From positions 396,182 through 460,181 of the forward strand of contig NZ_CAKKNS010000001.1 in the NCBI RefSeq assembly GCF_918814575.1: DNA of 64,000 nucleotides, read 5' to 3'. A model generated the notes under the pieces. That model was not told where the DNA came from and made no database searches. It was given only the letters and a program-made list of their open reading frames with translations. A program made the position numbers and the translations under genes. The DNA comes from Periweissella fabaria. GTDB lineage: Bacteria; Bacillota; Bacilli; Lactobacillales; Lactobacillaceae. Below are positions 30,101 through 39,465 of the stretch, in pieces (positions within the stretch are counted from its first letter, which is position 1; every line of letters begins with the position of its first letter).

Positions 30101-30292
30101 GTTATTAAAACTCCTTTATCAACAAATCAAATTAACTAAACTCAACTAATTTGATTTAACGCGTCATTCGTTTTTCATCACTCTCATATGCCTAAATCGT
30201 TTTCGATAATAAAAAATGTAATTAACTTGATTAAAATTATTAATTAATCAATTAATTATTATAAAATTATAGCATACTTTAAAAGTAGATAC

Positions 30293-30330
30293 AAAAAGGC
30301 AAGGAAACCACCAGCTTTCCTTGCCTTTTA
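30293..30330 (-). terminator. Terminator of the MFS-GH123-esterase operon
   Basis: AAAAGGCAAGGAAA and TTTCCTTGCCTTTT are perfect arms around a short loop directly next to the esterase stop. Confidence 0.88.
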
Positions 30331-30332
30331 GC

Positions 30333-31286
30333 TTATTTATTTTTTAATAACCATGTACTTCGATTTTGATAGATTGCTGGTAAATATGCGGCCGCTCCAA
30401 ACGACTCAAAGGCATGCGGTAAGCCTGCGTACACATGTAGTTCAGTGCTTACACCCGCTTGTTTTAAATTAGCAGCAAATTGTTGGTCTTCACTTGCAAA
30501 AATATCACAATCGCCAACTTCAATGTATGTCGTTGGAAAAATTGCATAATTTTGCGTATGCATTGGCACAACCGTACTTGGTAACGTCACATCCCCTAAA
30601 TGATCTTTCAGTAAGCTTTGCCATCCTTGACGATTCATTTGTGGTGTCCAAGTCGTCAAGCCAACTAAATCCGGTTGCTCATTAATTGTCGCATCATCCA
30701 ACATTGGATAAATCAACATCAATTGGTTAATTGCAATATTATGGGCTTGGGCTAACGGAATTATGCCTGCTGCAAGACATCCCCCAGCACTGACTCCAAC
30801 CAGCTGAATACGGTCAACATCAAGCCCCAAATGTTCGGCCTGCTCAACTGTCCATTGTAGCCCGCTAAACACATCCTGAACTAAATCATCACTAGCGTTA
30901 TTTTGTGGTGCTAAGCGATAATCCAATGATAATACCGGTGCTTTAGCCAAACTAGCAAAGTCACGTGCTGATTGGTCAGCTGCATCTACCGTACCGCTGA
31001 TTAAGCCACCACCATGAATGTACAATACTATTGATTGGTGGTCATGTGGTAATTCAGTTGGCCAATATAAGCGTGAGACTAACTGATAGCCATCCCGTGC
31101 TTGGTAGCCGACATCTTGTACATCTAAACTTAATTGCTCAATTGGATATGGTTTGATTTTGGGGATTAGTTGTCGCAATAAGCCATCACGTTGGGCTATT
31201 GCGGCTGAATCTTTTGCATCAAGTAACGCTAACAGTTCTAATATTTCAGGTTTGTCAGCAAGTAAAGCTGGATTTAATTGTGCCAT
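30333..31286 (-). CDS. HSL-family alpha/beta hydrolase (esterase)
   Basis: A 317-residue alpha/beta hydrolase of the hormone-sensitive lipase family. The oxyanion-hole motif is YIHGGGLISG, the nucleophile elbow VGVSAGGCLAAG, the acid IEVGDCDIFASE and the histidine GLPHAFES. No signal peptide is present, so it acts in the cytoplasm on small esters. It is 16 bases downstream of the GH123-like gene and probably co-transcribed, which suggests deacylation of an imported acetylated sugar. Confidence 0.88.
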   Translation of the reverse strand: MAQLNPALLADKPEILELLALLDAKDSAAIAQRDGLLRQLIPKIKPYPIEQLSLDVQDVGYQARDGYQLVSRLYWPTELPHDHQSIVLYIHGGGLISGTVDAADQSARDFASLAKAPVLSLDYRLAPQNNASDDLVQDVFSGLQWTVEQAEHLGLDVDRIQLVGVSAGGCLAAGIIPLAQAHNIAINQLMLIYPMLDDATINEQPDLVGLTTWTPQMNRQGWQSLLKDHLGDVTLPSTVVPMHTQNYAIFPTTYIEVGDCDIFASEDQQFAANLKQAGVSTELHVYAGLPHAFESFGAAAYLPAIYQNRSTWLLKNK

Positions 31287-31302
31287 TTTATTGCTCCCTC
31301 AT

Positions 31303-32979
31303 TTACTTGGCTAACAAAATATTACGAAACTTAGTAAACGCATCATCATCACTACTAAAGATTCCATCCGCTGTTGTCCGTTCATCAACCATCCAACTCG
31401 CAATATCGTGATTATTAAATAGACTCGCTAACGCAACTTGACGGGTTGCACTATCAACACTCATCAACAATGCGTAATCTTCACATGCACGCATAAGAGC
31501 CAACAAGCGTAATGAGCCTCTTAAGCGGCCATTTTCCAAAGGATATGCTAAGCCCATATCACCAACGGGAAAGAAGTTTGGATTGTAATTAATATCATGT
31601 TGCGCATCACTAGCCCAACAATTAAAGGCCCAACGTAACATCCCACCAACTCTTAATTCACTAGCCAATGCACCTAATAGCCGCGTTTCACCCAATGGGC
31701 TTGCTAAAAAGCTATTGGGCCGATTAGGCATATTGCAGACATAGTATTCTTGCTGGGGATGTTCAACACCCTCAAAGGTTTGCGTTGTTGCATACAGGGA
31801 TGTTACTGGATAATCAACAACCGCTTTTAACGCTGCTAAAACTTCTAAATTGTTGAATGCAACTTTCAATGGTAAGCGTGTTGCTTCACCAACTTGGGCT
31901 TGCAAGACGGCACATGAGTCCTTAAATCGTTCTAAATCTGTGGCTTTAGGTTCATCGGCCATAATTCGCACCCGCTCCCAAAGACCATGCAGACGAAAGT
32001 ATTGTAATACCTGCTTAACATACGTAATGATATCCGCCTTTTCGGATAAGAAACCATATACTTTGGCATCTTCATCATAATAACGAATCACAATTTTTTC
32101 GGGATAATCACTCTTTGGTACGGCGGTATAAAACGGTAAATCCCACAGACCTAATAGGCCAAACAAATCATATTCGGTGTCAATCCCATGACTAGCAAAA
32201 ATGTCAATGTAGCGTTGCATCGCAGTGAAATCAGTCACCACCTGACCTTGCCGTTTTCGGACGGTTACCATATTAGTTTCATATAAATCAGCGGGCTTTG
32301 ACTTAATAAAGGATGCGCCCCAGCCCTTCCACGGATCATCACTCACAATTAAAGTAACGGCATCTTGACCAATTTCGGCTAACATTGAGGCCATTTGATC
32401 AATCAAGGTGAAGTGCGCATCACTCCATAAACCAACTTTAAATTGTTTAGCTAAATTAGCTGGTTGTTGCCAAATGTCAACATGTAAGCGTGGTGTCGTA
32501 GCCTCAAGCGGATTAGCAATCACGTGAACGACTAATTGCCGATCATCAATTAAAGTTTCTGCTTGTCCTGGTAAGCCTTGATAAACTTTCACATTCAAGC
32601 TACGTTCCCCGACTGCTAAATTAGTTGTGGGAATCGTGATTAAAATCGGGGCGTCTAACGAACCTGGATAGCTGATAAATTCATCTTCAATAATTTTATC
32701 AGCGTATGCGATTCCATGATCATCAAGATAATAGTCAATTAGATTAACATTAACATTCAATTGACTTTCTACTTGAATCCGATAGATAGGGGTTGCTAAA
32801 TCCGGTCCAAAACGATAACTAGTTCCAACATTTACCCATTTAGTCTTATTATCATGCAAAATGACTTGAAAAGCTGCCGTACTATTTTGCATGACCGTTA
32901 ATTCAGTGATTGCTGCATTCTCAGCATTACGATTAAGACTACTAGCTTTATAACTTTCACTTACAATATTCATGTCCAT
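31303..32979 (-). CDS. GH123/DUF4091-family glycosidase-like protein
   Basis: The 558-residue protein matches the DUF4091 domain, now the GH123 catalytic domain (the family includes beta-N-acetylgalactosaminidases). The key Asp-Glu pair is in RVRIMADEPKATDLERF. The N-terminal ~170 residues form a beta-sandwich, followed by a barrel with FKVGLWSDAHFTLIDQM and LRWAFNCWASD. It has no signal peptide, so the substrate must be imported. It lies between the esterase gene and the MFS transporter gene in one operon. Exact sugar specificity cannot be told. Confidence 0.75.
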   Translation of the reverse strand: MDMNIVSESYKASSLNRNAENAAITELTVMQNSTAAFQVILHDNKTKWVNVGTSYRFGPDLATPIYRIQVESQLNVNVNLIDYYLDDHGIAYADKIIEDEFISYPGSLDAPILITIPTTNLAVGERSLNVKVYQGLPGQAETLIDDRQLVVHVIANPLEATTPRLHVDIWQQPANLAKQFKVGLWSDAHFTLIDQMASMLAEIGQDAVTLIVSDDPWKGWGASFIKSKPADLYETNMVTVRKRQGQVVTDFTAMQRYIDIFASHGIDTEYDLFGLLGLWDLPFYTAVPKSDYPEKIVIRYYDEDAKVYGFLSEKADIITYVKQVLQYFRLHGLWERVRIMADEPKATDLERFKDSCAVLQAQVGEATRLPLKVAFNNLEVLAALKAVVDYPVTSLYATTQTFEGVEHPQQEYYVCNMPNRPNSFLASPLGETRLLGALASELRVGGMLRWAFNCWASDAQHDINYNPNFFPVGDMGLAYPLENGRLRGSLRLLALMRACEDYALLMSVDSATRQVALASLFNNHDIASWMVDERTTADGIFSSDDDAFTKFRNILLAK

Positions 32980-33002
32980 CTAAATTGCCTCCCAAATTTA
33001 GG

Positions 33003-34062
33003 TTATGCTACTGGAACGTGGTGGCCTTCTTCTTCCGCTGCTGCTTGTTTACTAGCTGCATAACGTGGGTCTTCTGGAATTGAATATAGCATTACAATCC
33101 CTAAGGCACAAATAATTGCTAGCCCAATGAAAAATGCATACCAACCACCAAGTTTTAACAATAATGGTGCTAATAATGGAATTAAGACTCCTTGTAAGTT
33201 ATTAGCGGAGGTCATCAAGCCATAATCTTTACCAGCGTCTTCTTTGTTAGGTAATACCCGTAAAACAAGTGATGCATCGGCTGAGTTAAATAAACCAAAA
33301 CCAGTTGCAAGGAAAATACCACCAATAATTATGACTGGAATACCGGTTGCTGTCATGTATAACATTAACCCAATAATCATTGAGATTGCCCCAGCTAAGA
33401 TTAAAGGTCGTTGGCGTTTAATCTTATCACTTAAAAATCCTCCCACTAAACTCATCCCAGCGGCAAAAACTAAACTAGCAATATTAACAATCGCAACTAT
33501 TTGACCAGCATGGTTCCCTGAAAAACCAAATTTTCGAGCTAACATAATTGGTAAGTATGTGCCGGCCCCATAACCCATTAAAATAAAGATTTTTAAGAAG
33601 AATGCTTTCGTGTAATTTGGGTATTTACGTGGGTTGGGGAAAATACTGCCTAACATTTTACCAACACTTTTTTTAGGTTCAGCGGTTTTCTTAACGGTAG
33701 CGGTGTCTTTAATCATCAAGGAAGTAATGATTGGACCGGCTAAACCAAAGATGGTCAAAATAATCCATAGTAAAATTGGGAATTTAACATTCAAAGCCCC
33801 AGCTAATACGTTCCCAATTAAAACTCCTAGCGGTTGGGCTAAACCAATCAAGCCAGAAAAACTAGCGCGCTTTTCTTCTGGTACTTGATCAGGTACTAAG
33901 CTTGAAAATGATGCCCCGGCAATATTGTAGAAAAATTGAACAATCATCCAACCAATTACTAAGGTAGTCACGTTAGTACTAAAGCCCATCATCAACATTC
34001 CAACTGCTCCGACGATGGCACCAACTAATAACCATACACGGCGTTTACCTAACTTCTGTCAT
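33003..34062 (-). pseudogene. MFS/GPH-type sugar transporter missing its N terminus
   Basis: From 33998 down, 331 residues of a major facilitator read on, with about ten hydrophobic helices. The loop motif KLGKRRVW that normally follows the second helix is just upstream in the same frame. Before that, AGGAGG and ATG at 34062 start only five codons, then the frame stops. So the ribosome site and start codon are joined to codon ~75 of the gene with a frame change; helices one and two are lost. It is the first gene of the operon with GH123 and esterase genes. A shortened product from ATG 33998 would lack a complete transport fold. Confidence 0.75.
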
Positions 34063-34340
34063 GTGTAATCCTCCTATAGAACCATGTTGAATTTAGCCAT
34101 CGCTAGCATGCCCCTATCCCAATCAAACATTAACACATTTAAATACATCACTATGATATTAAAAAATCACTTCAAATTCCAGTAACAACCTTTTATGATC
34201 TTCATATTTAGCTAAACGAACCTCACTTACGATGACAAAATAGGTTGTCACAAGGTGACCTCTCACCCCCTGCTGACGTGGTTTTGACTTTGAAGGTATT
34301 GTACTGTGTGTACTATTACATTTTGTGCAAAAAAATAAAA
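34063..34340 (-). promoter_or_regulatory. Upstream region of the MFS operon
   Basis: No gene is visible in these ~280 bases. A small palindrome, GTCACAAGGTGAC, at about 34247-34259 lies between the operon and the next terminator and may be an operator. The rest is AT-rich. Confidence 0.3.
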
Positions 34341-34382
34341 AAGGATCGTCGTCCAGAATTATTACTGGACGACGATCCTTTT
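34341..34382. terminator. Strong bidirectional terminator
   Basis: AAAAGGATCGTCGTCCAG and CTGGACGACGATCCTTTT are perfect 18-base arms with A/T flanks directly next to the small membrane gene's stop. Confidence 0.92.
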
Positions 34383-34392
34383 AAAAACATTG

Positions 34393-34557
34393 CTATTTAC
34401 GTTTTCGAATGATACCACGCCAAAATTCAGCTAGTGACATATTCGATTGTTTATAATTTCGATAAAGTGCACCTAAATTTTCAGCCCACCCACCATTGAC
34501 GATGTAGGCGCCAACTGTCAAAACTAGCAGTGTCCCAATAACTTTGATAATTAACAT
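34393..34557 (-). CDS. 54-residue membrane peptide
   Basis: The product begins MLIIKVIGTLLVLTVGAYIV, one hydrophobic helix, then a charged tail ending RGIIRKRK. A GGGGGA ribosome site lies six bases before the start, and a strong terminator follows the stop. I know no family. It is the last chromosomal gene before the prophage remnant, and its upstream DNA was probably cut by the deletion that removed the phage left end, so its original promoter may be missing. Confidence 0.5.
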   Translation of the reverse strand: MLIIKVIGTLLVLTVGAYIVNGGWAENLGALYRNYKQSNMSLAEFWRGIIRKRK

Positions 34558-34636
34558 ACAAATCCCCCTATTATTGAATAATATCTCATTATACCGGATT
34601 ACCGTTATCGAACTGATTAATCTGACATACATCTAA

Positions 34637-34862
34637 AGCAAGATTAACATCTCGACCAGTCTCGCGATACTTAATGTTATTATCTGCTAAATAATAGCGG
34701 TTCAACTCTTTAAGGCGTGGTAGCTAGTCTGCTTGAAACACTGAAATATAATTAGTTAATTTATCTACAAATGTCTGTGCTGATAAATCTTCATATAGTT
34801 CAAAGTCCTTTGTTGCCATCTGAAAGACTGCATTAGCGTCTGGACTGAACCTTGAACCCTTG
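34637..34862 (-). pseudogene. Phage portal protein, N-terminal fragment
   Basis: The frame reads PDANAVFQMATKDFELYED and then LPRLKELNRYYLADNNIKYR, typical of SPP1-type portal N termini. A TAG stands between ...VFQAD and LPRLK, most simply a CAG-to-TAG change. Similarity ends after DVNLA, at about 34637, where the phage is cut off. The upstream end is fused with the terminase fragment by another deletion. Confidence 0.65.
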
Positions 34863-35917
34863 AATGTATTCAATCCCATACATGATGCTTCCTTTAATCT
34901 TACGAGACTTTCTAATCCGTCTAACGCCATTAGCTTTAAGCTCTGCTATTAATCGTGGTTCAGCAGCGTCAGCATATATCTCAGTGTTTTGATACCCATT
35001 GGATACCAACCACTTTTGAATGTGGTGTTAACATCCCCGTTTGATACAGTTCATTAAAGATATATATATCGTGTCTTAGTGTTCACCGCAGCTTCAACAA
35101 AGGCTGTTGGATCATGAGTGAATCCAAAGTCCAAACCATGTACTATCATTGAGCCTTTAAGAATCTTAGATAAATCGAACTGTTCAACAACAAAGTTCTC
35201 AAATACTAACCCTTCAGCCACTCCCCATTCACCATCAACCACAACCCTGGCACGCCGTGGATTGCGAATCTTCATTTCTAGCAATCGACTAACATAAGCA
35301 TCGTCTAGAAATGGGTTATCTCGATACGTTGTAGTGAATGCTAATGAGTTAGGCTCTCGTGTATCTTCATCAAAGAATCTACGCTTGAGCCAATGTCTTT
35401 CGTTCCATGGGTTGAACGTGAGTATCGTTTAATAAAAACCATTAGGATCATCAATAACCCCACGCATAGACTCATCGACAACATCAAACGCTTCTTCTGA
35501 CTCCAACTGATATGATTCCTCGACCCATAACCTGCATAAGTTACCTGTCTCAACTGATATAGAAGTGATAGATAACGGCTTGTCAGCACCACGGAACAAT
35601 ATCTTTTGTCCAGTTGGCTTATAAGTAATCTCAGGCAATGAACTATTGAATTGAAAAAGGCCACTAACTCCTAATTGAGTAGCGACCTTTTGTAGCAATG
35701 TAAATGTAGATTGTCGATTGGTATTTGCATATCGTCTAAGTATCAACCAATTAACATACGGCTTAGTAACTATGTCCAAGATAGCTTTACGTGCAGCAGA
35801 TTCACTCTTACCACTCCCACGACTCCCTTTATAAACGATATAACGCTTATTACTAGTAAACAACGGAGCGTAAGCTTTGCTGACCATTTTAGGTAAATTC
35901 CAATTAATCACAGGCAT
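34863..35917 (-). pseudogene. Terminase large subunit, broken
   Basis: The terminase ATPase-nuclease packages phage DNA. The N-terminal ATPase region reads YIVYKGSRGSGKSESAARKA (Walker A) and LCRLWVEESYQLESEEAF (Walker B). A TAA at 35426-35428 interrupts GFY-TILTFNPWNERHW in frame. Further on, two bases are missing from an AT repeat near 35060, then another frame change occurs near 35030, and the nuclease part (HGLDFGFTHDPTAF) is cut short where it meets portal sequence. The start ATG overlaps the small-subunit stop as TAATG. No functional enzyme can result. Confidence 0.8.
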
Positions 35918-36508
35918 TAGATATCCTCCTCAAATGGTTTGATGTTAACTGTGATTTTGCTATCACTGCCTGACTTTAGGATATCTATCAATTTATCGCG
36001 TGCCTTACTACGATCGTATAACTCAATCACTGGGCTATCTTTACCCCATTTTTATAGACTTAATAGGCCGTGTATCGACTTTGTCTTTATCTTTGAATTG
36101 CACCCATGATTTTCTATAAACAATTGGATTACCGTCATCATCTGTTTCAGGACAGTTAGCAATTTCTTCTCCGTTTTAGTCTCGCTCATAAACAGTTTGA
36201 TTGCTTTTTCCGAAATCTATATAATCACCTATATCAGCACGCGCCTCAACAACCATGTCTTCCATCAAATCAAAAGCGTCCACACCAAGCTCTTGTAATT
36301 TAGCTTTGCGCAGACGCTTTATTTCATTTTGAACTCTAACATTTCCTAACAACCTTGGCCCAGTTACAAAAGCTGTCTTTCTATCAACATCATAAACATT
36401 TAAGTACGCTTGCGTGGCATTAGAAATACGAAGAAACTCTAGCACAAAGGCTTTTTGCTTATCTGTTAGTTCACTATCACTGAGTTCATCAATAGCTTTT
36501 AAAAGTGC
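35917..36508 (-). pseudogene. Terminase small subunit, broken
   Basis: The frame holds ALLKAIDELSDSELTDKQKA then LEFLRISNATQAYLNVYDVD, the DNA-binding head of small terminases. It is interrupted by TAA after VYERD (about 36176) and by one extra G in a GGGG run near 36050. The true tail ends FEEDI at the start of the large subunit. Its own start codon is not evident, because it reads straight out of the stop of the preceding gene. Confidence 0.7.
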
Positions 36509-36904
36509 TTATGCGCTTACGTACTTGTTTCGTTTATCTTTAGTAATTGTTAAATAATAATAAAATTGTTTGATTTTAATATCTCTATGCGCGTTCCAAT
36601 TATCAATTTCGTCAAACCAAATAATTTCGGATTTTTCAATTTTTTCTTTGAAACGGGCATATTTAATAACATTATTTTGTGAACATTTTACTGCATCACG
36701 ACTAAAATGATTTTTACCATTCTGTTCTTTTTCGATAACTTTTCTAATAAACTCTTGAAATTCTGGTCGTTTCTTCGCAGCTCTTTTTACTGACGTTTCT
36801 ATAAATTTATTCCAAAATATTTTAACGATTACAGTAAATATAGTTAAAATAATCGGAATGATAATTTCCGATCTCAAACTAAAACCTTTCATAAAATCAT
36901 GCAT
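36509..36904 (-). CDS. Membrane-anchored phage protein, unknown
   Basis: A 131-residue protein with an N-terminal membrane helix (IIIPIILTIFTVIVKIFW) and a charged C-terminal domain rich in Lys and Glu. GGAGGAGA precedes the start. It lies just upstream of the broken terminase small subunit, an unusual place that suggests a cargo or moron gene. I do not recognise the family. Confidence 0.5.
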   Translation of the reverse strand: MHDFMKGFSLRSEIIIPIILTIFTVIVKIFWNKFIETSVKRAAKKRPEFQEFIRKVIEKEQNGKNHFSRDAVKCSQNNVIKYARFKEKIEKSEIIWFDEIDNWNAHRDIKIKQFYYYLTITKDKRNKYVSA

Positions 36905-37023
36905 CTTATCTCCTCCAATAGCAGTAATTATACTACTATAAAGACGTGATTTGGACTAGAAAAATTTTTTTGTGATTTCGAGTTTGCAACCCGAATTATT
37001 TGATCAACTTAAACATTATACAC

Positions 37024-37051
37024 AAAAAAAGACACCCATCGCTGGATGTCT
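37024..37051 (-). terminator. Phage terminator
   Basis: AGACATCCAGC and a partner ending GGGTGTCT are followed by a T run on the minus strand. It lies after the small regulator gene at 37157. Confidence 0.65.
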
Positions 37052-37156
37052 AAACATGTTTCTAAACTAATTCGGAGGAACTTCCCAAGTAAGGTTATGT
37101 TCATCTTATATTATATCATCTAAAGTATGACATTTATCTGACACTTTTCTGACATT

Positions 37157-37465
37157 TCAAGAGTTAACCACGTCTCTGTACACTAACAGTGACTCTATTT
37201 GATAACCGTAAGCAAACTCTATATACGCTTTATTCAAGATGCGATAAAACTGTCTATCGGTTCGTTGTATTGCAGCACTCACTTCATTTACGTCTCGACC
37301 TTTTAATTCCCATTCGAGAACCCTTTCTTTAATAAATAACGTGTTCGTTTTTCCGTCATTTCGTGACGGTGTGAATGCTGCTACGTTTAATCCGTCAAAC
37401 TTAATCAAGTTGTCAACAATTGGCGCACTAACACCGAGATAGTCACACAAAACTCGCTTATTCAT
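37157..37465 (-). CDS. Small phage DNA-binding-like protein
   Basis: A 102-residue protein. The start MNKRVLCDYLGVSAPIVDNL resembles a helix-turn-helix of the excisionase/phage-activator type, and the second half (EVSAAIQRTDRQFYRILNKA) is helical and charged. It lies just before the packaging genes, where late-gene activators such as ArpU/RinA-type proteins occur, but the similarity is not strong enough to name it. Its first codons overlap the stop of a small upstream peptide frame. Confidence 0.45.
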   Translation of the reverse strand: MNKRVLCDYLGVSAPIVDNLIKFDGLNVAAFTPSRNDGKTNTLFIKERVLEWELKGRDVNEVSAAIQRTDRQFYRILNKAYIEFAYGYQIESLLVYRDVVNS

Positions 37466-37517
37466 TAAGCGTGGAAAAGCGTGGAAATTGGTTATCAGCT
37501 AATCGTTGTTCAGTCAT
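37458..37517 (-). CDS. Possible 19-residue leader peptide
   Basis: MTEQRLADNQFPRFSTLNE is preceded by AAAAAGGAGTG and stops eight bases into the next gene. The tight coupling suggests a translated leader, or the remains of a longer gene. Confidence 0.35.
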   Translation of the reverse strand: MTEQRLADNQFPRFSTLNE

Positions 37518-37539
37518 AATTAGCACTCCTTTTTATTTT

Positions 37540-37620
37540 TTATTTACGGTTAATCATCTCAATTTGAATGATATGAATAATGTTCAAAACTAATACTGCA
37601 ATCAAAATATATCGCAACAT
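37540..37620 (-). CDS. 26-residue phage membrane peptide
   Basis: MLRYILIAVLVLNIIHIIQI and a short basic tail make a single hydrophobic helix. AAAGGAGAAATGA precedes the ATG. Very small membrane peptides are common in phage early regions; the role is unknown. Confidence 0.45.
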   Translation of the reverse strand: MLRYILIAVLVLNIIHIIQIEMINRK

Positions 37621-37725
37621 TTCATTTCTCCTTTTTGTCATTAATTAATTTTTGGTTTATAAGTTTAGTGGTATCCTTTAATAACTGGCATTGCACTGCC
37701 TAGTAATTTGAAAGGAGCATTAATA

Positions 37726-38115
37726 ATGCAACTTAATCATGAATACGTTCGTGTCATTCTTTTATTCATTGAAAGTAATCATAAAGAAGGTCACGAGTTA
37801 ACAATGTCCGACTTTTTTTCCTCTAAATCACTTGAAAAAATAGATAAAGAAGAAATAATTTATACTCTCAAGAAGTTAAATGAAGCTGACTATATAGACA
37901 TCAAATTCTTTTATGGAAGTAATGTCGTAATCCATTTCGGTTGTAGTGGTATAACCTGGAAAGGACATGAGTTTTTAGATAACATAAGAGATAACAAGGT
38001 ATGGGATAAAACAAAGAATATTGCTAAAAATGTTTCATCCGTTTCGTTATCTGTTCTATCTGATATCGCATCAAAGGTTATAACTGATCTCATTTCTAAA
38101 CAGATTGGTATTTAA
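37726..38115 (+). CDS. DUF2513-family protein
   Basis: A 129-residue protein. The segment SGITWKGHEFLDNIRDNKVWDKTKNIAKN is the conserved core of DUF2513, found in many phages and islands of lactic acid bacteria; the N-terminal part (VRVILLFIES...ELTMSDFF) is winged-helix-like. I start at MQLNHEYV after AAAGGAG. It faces opposite to the flanking phage genes, typical of a moron gene. It overlaps the next gene's stop by two bases. Function is unknown. Confidence 0.7.
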   Translation: MQLNHEYVRVILLFIESNHKEGHELTMSDFFSSKSLEKIDKEEIIYTLKKLNEADYIDIKFFYGSNVVIHFGCSGITWKGHEFLDNIRDNKVWDKTKNIAKNVSSVSLSVLSDIASKVITDLISKQIGI

Positions 38116-38306
38116 ATCTTGAATACAACACCATCAATCAATACGTATTTCCCTAAATTTAATTTAGGGATTTTTTTGTACAATTGTTCTTCAACTGAAC
38201 TCAACAATGCGTCTGTTCCTTGAGCGCTATTTGCAGTCGCTGTTGCTAAATATTTGTTTTGACCCACTAAATTCTTATAAAAGTAGATAACTATTTTTTC
38301 TTGCAT
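38112..38306 (-). CDS. Small phage protein, unknown
   Basis: A 64-residue product starting MQEKIVIYFYKNLVGQNKYL. It follows the antirepressor gene closely and is translated on the same strand. I do not recognise it. The start has a weak GGGGG-type ribosome site. Confidence 0.45.
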   Translation of the reverse strand: MQEKIVIYFYKNLVGQNKYLATATANSAQGTDALLSSVEEQLYKKIPKLNLGKYVLIDGVVFKI

Positions 38307-38314
38307 TATTCCCC

Positions 38315-39112
38315 CTACGCTGGTTGTTCTAAGTTCAATGACATTTGACGTATAACAGTCTTTGTTACAGTAGAAGGTTCCCAATCATTAATGAATTCAA
38401 TAACATCTTTATAGTGACGATTACGAAGTTGTGTCCGTGTATCAATACCAGCAATAGTTTTGACACCGTTATTAATGTCTTTGAATAACTGTCCTCGTTG
38501 CTTAGATGTTAAATCGCCACCTAAGTCCTTAGCATATTGAGATACACGTTGATTAATTCGTTTACTGATATAGTTGTACTCACCTGTAGATAACGGCGCA
38601 TTTTCTTCTAAATCAGTTACACGGTCATTAACTTGTACTAACGTTTCATGGTCATCATTAGATGCTTCTAGCAATGCTTGAATGATGGAATGTGGATCAG
38701 CTGGTAATTCTGGTTGCTCTTTAACTTGCTTTCGCATGTTGAAATAACCATCAACAAACTTGTCGTAAATATCCCACGCTGTGTCATCTTCTAAAATCTT
38801 GAGAAGTTTTGAATAACCACGTTCAGATAATAGGTAAATATGCTTAGACCTATTGATTTGATTTTGTGTAAATCCGTTATCACTCAAAGTGATAACGATA
38901 TTATTTGTTTTTAAATCTATAATGTCGGTCCCATCTTTGAACCGATTTCGATTTCTCTCAATGTTTTGATTTATTGTTCGCGTATCAGTTCCGTGAATTT
39001 TTGCAATATCACGAACTAACATGCCTCGTGTCCCATCTCCGAATCCACTTTCAATTCCAGTGAATTCATATCCTGCTACATTTTCTTTTCCGATTACTTG
39101 TAATTAGTTCAT
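38315..39112 (-). pseudogene. Phage antirepressor with a nonsense third codon
   Basis: The body is an antirepressor of the ORF6N/ORF6C class: KIHGTDTRTINQNIERNRNRF and LSERGYSKLLKILEDDTAWD at the front, and YISKRINQRVSQYAKDLGG behind. The original start at 39112 reads ATG AAC TAA, then LQVIGKENVAGYEFTGIESG continues in frame, so codon three (GAA in relatives of this layout) has become a stop. Translation could restart at the ATG at 39022, giving 235 residues without the first ~30. That shortened protein lacks part of the N-terminal domain. Confidence 0.7.
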
Positions 39113-39204
39113 TTCTTTTTTCCTTAATATATTTATATTTTATTAATCAACTTATTGATGTATAATGTTAATGAAACAAATTCTTTTGAAGGAGCTATTA
39201 ATAT

Positions 39205-39465
39205 ATGACATTTACAGATCAACAAATTATGGATATAATTTCCAAAAATACTGCTCAAGTTTGGGATAGTAAAGCGGAGAGCGACCTAAAAAATGAATTT
39301 GTTAGAAAGTTGGAACTTTCTTTGGCTCAACCTCTTACACCAAAAGAACATTTACTTTTGAATAACACATTGCCATTAATACTAAAAAGATCTACAAAAA
39401 ATACTTTAATTGCTACTATTAACACTTTGATAGAACTTGGTGTCATTTCTCGGGATGATCAATAA
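39205..39465 (+). CDS. Small phage protein, unknown
   Basis: An 86-residue helical protein (LTPKEHLLLNNTLPLILKRS, NTLIATINTLIELGVISRDD) on the opposite strand to its neighbours, with GAAGGAGC before the start. It lies between the antirepressor and the Cro-like gene, and its last 60 bases overlap the end of the latter. I do not recognise it. Confidence 0.5.
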   Translation: MTFTDQQIMDIISKNTAQVWDSKAESDLKNEFVRKLELSLAQPLTPKEHLLLNNTLPLILKRSTKNTLIATINTLIELGVISRDDQ

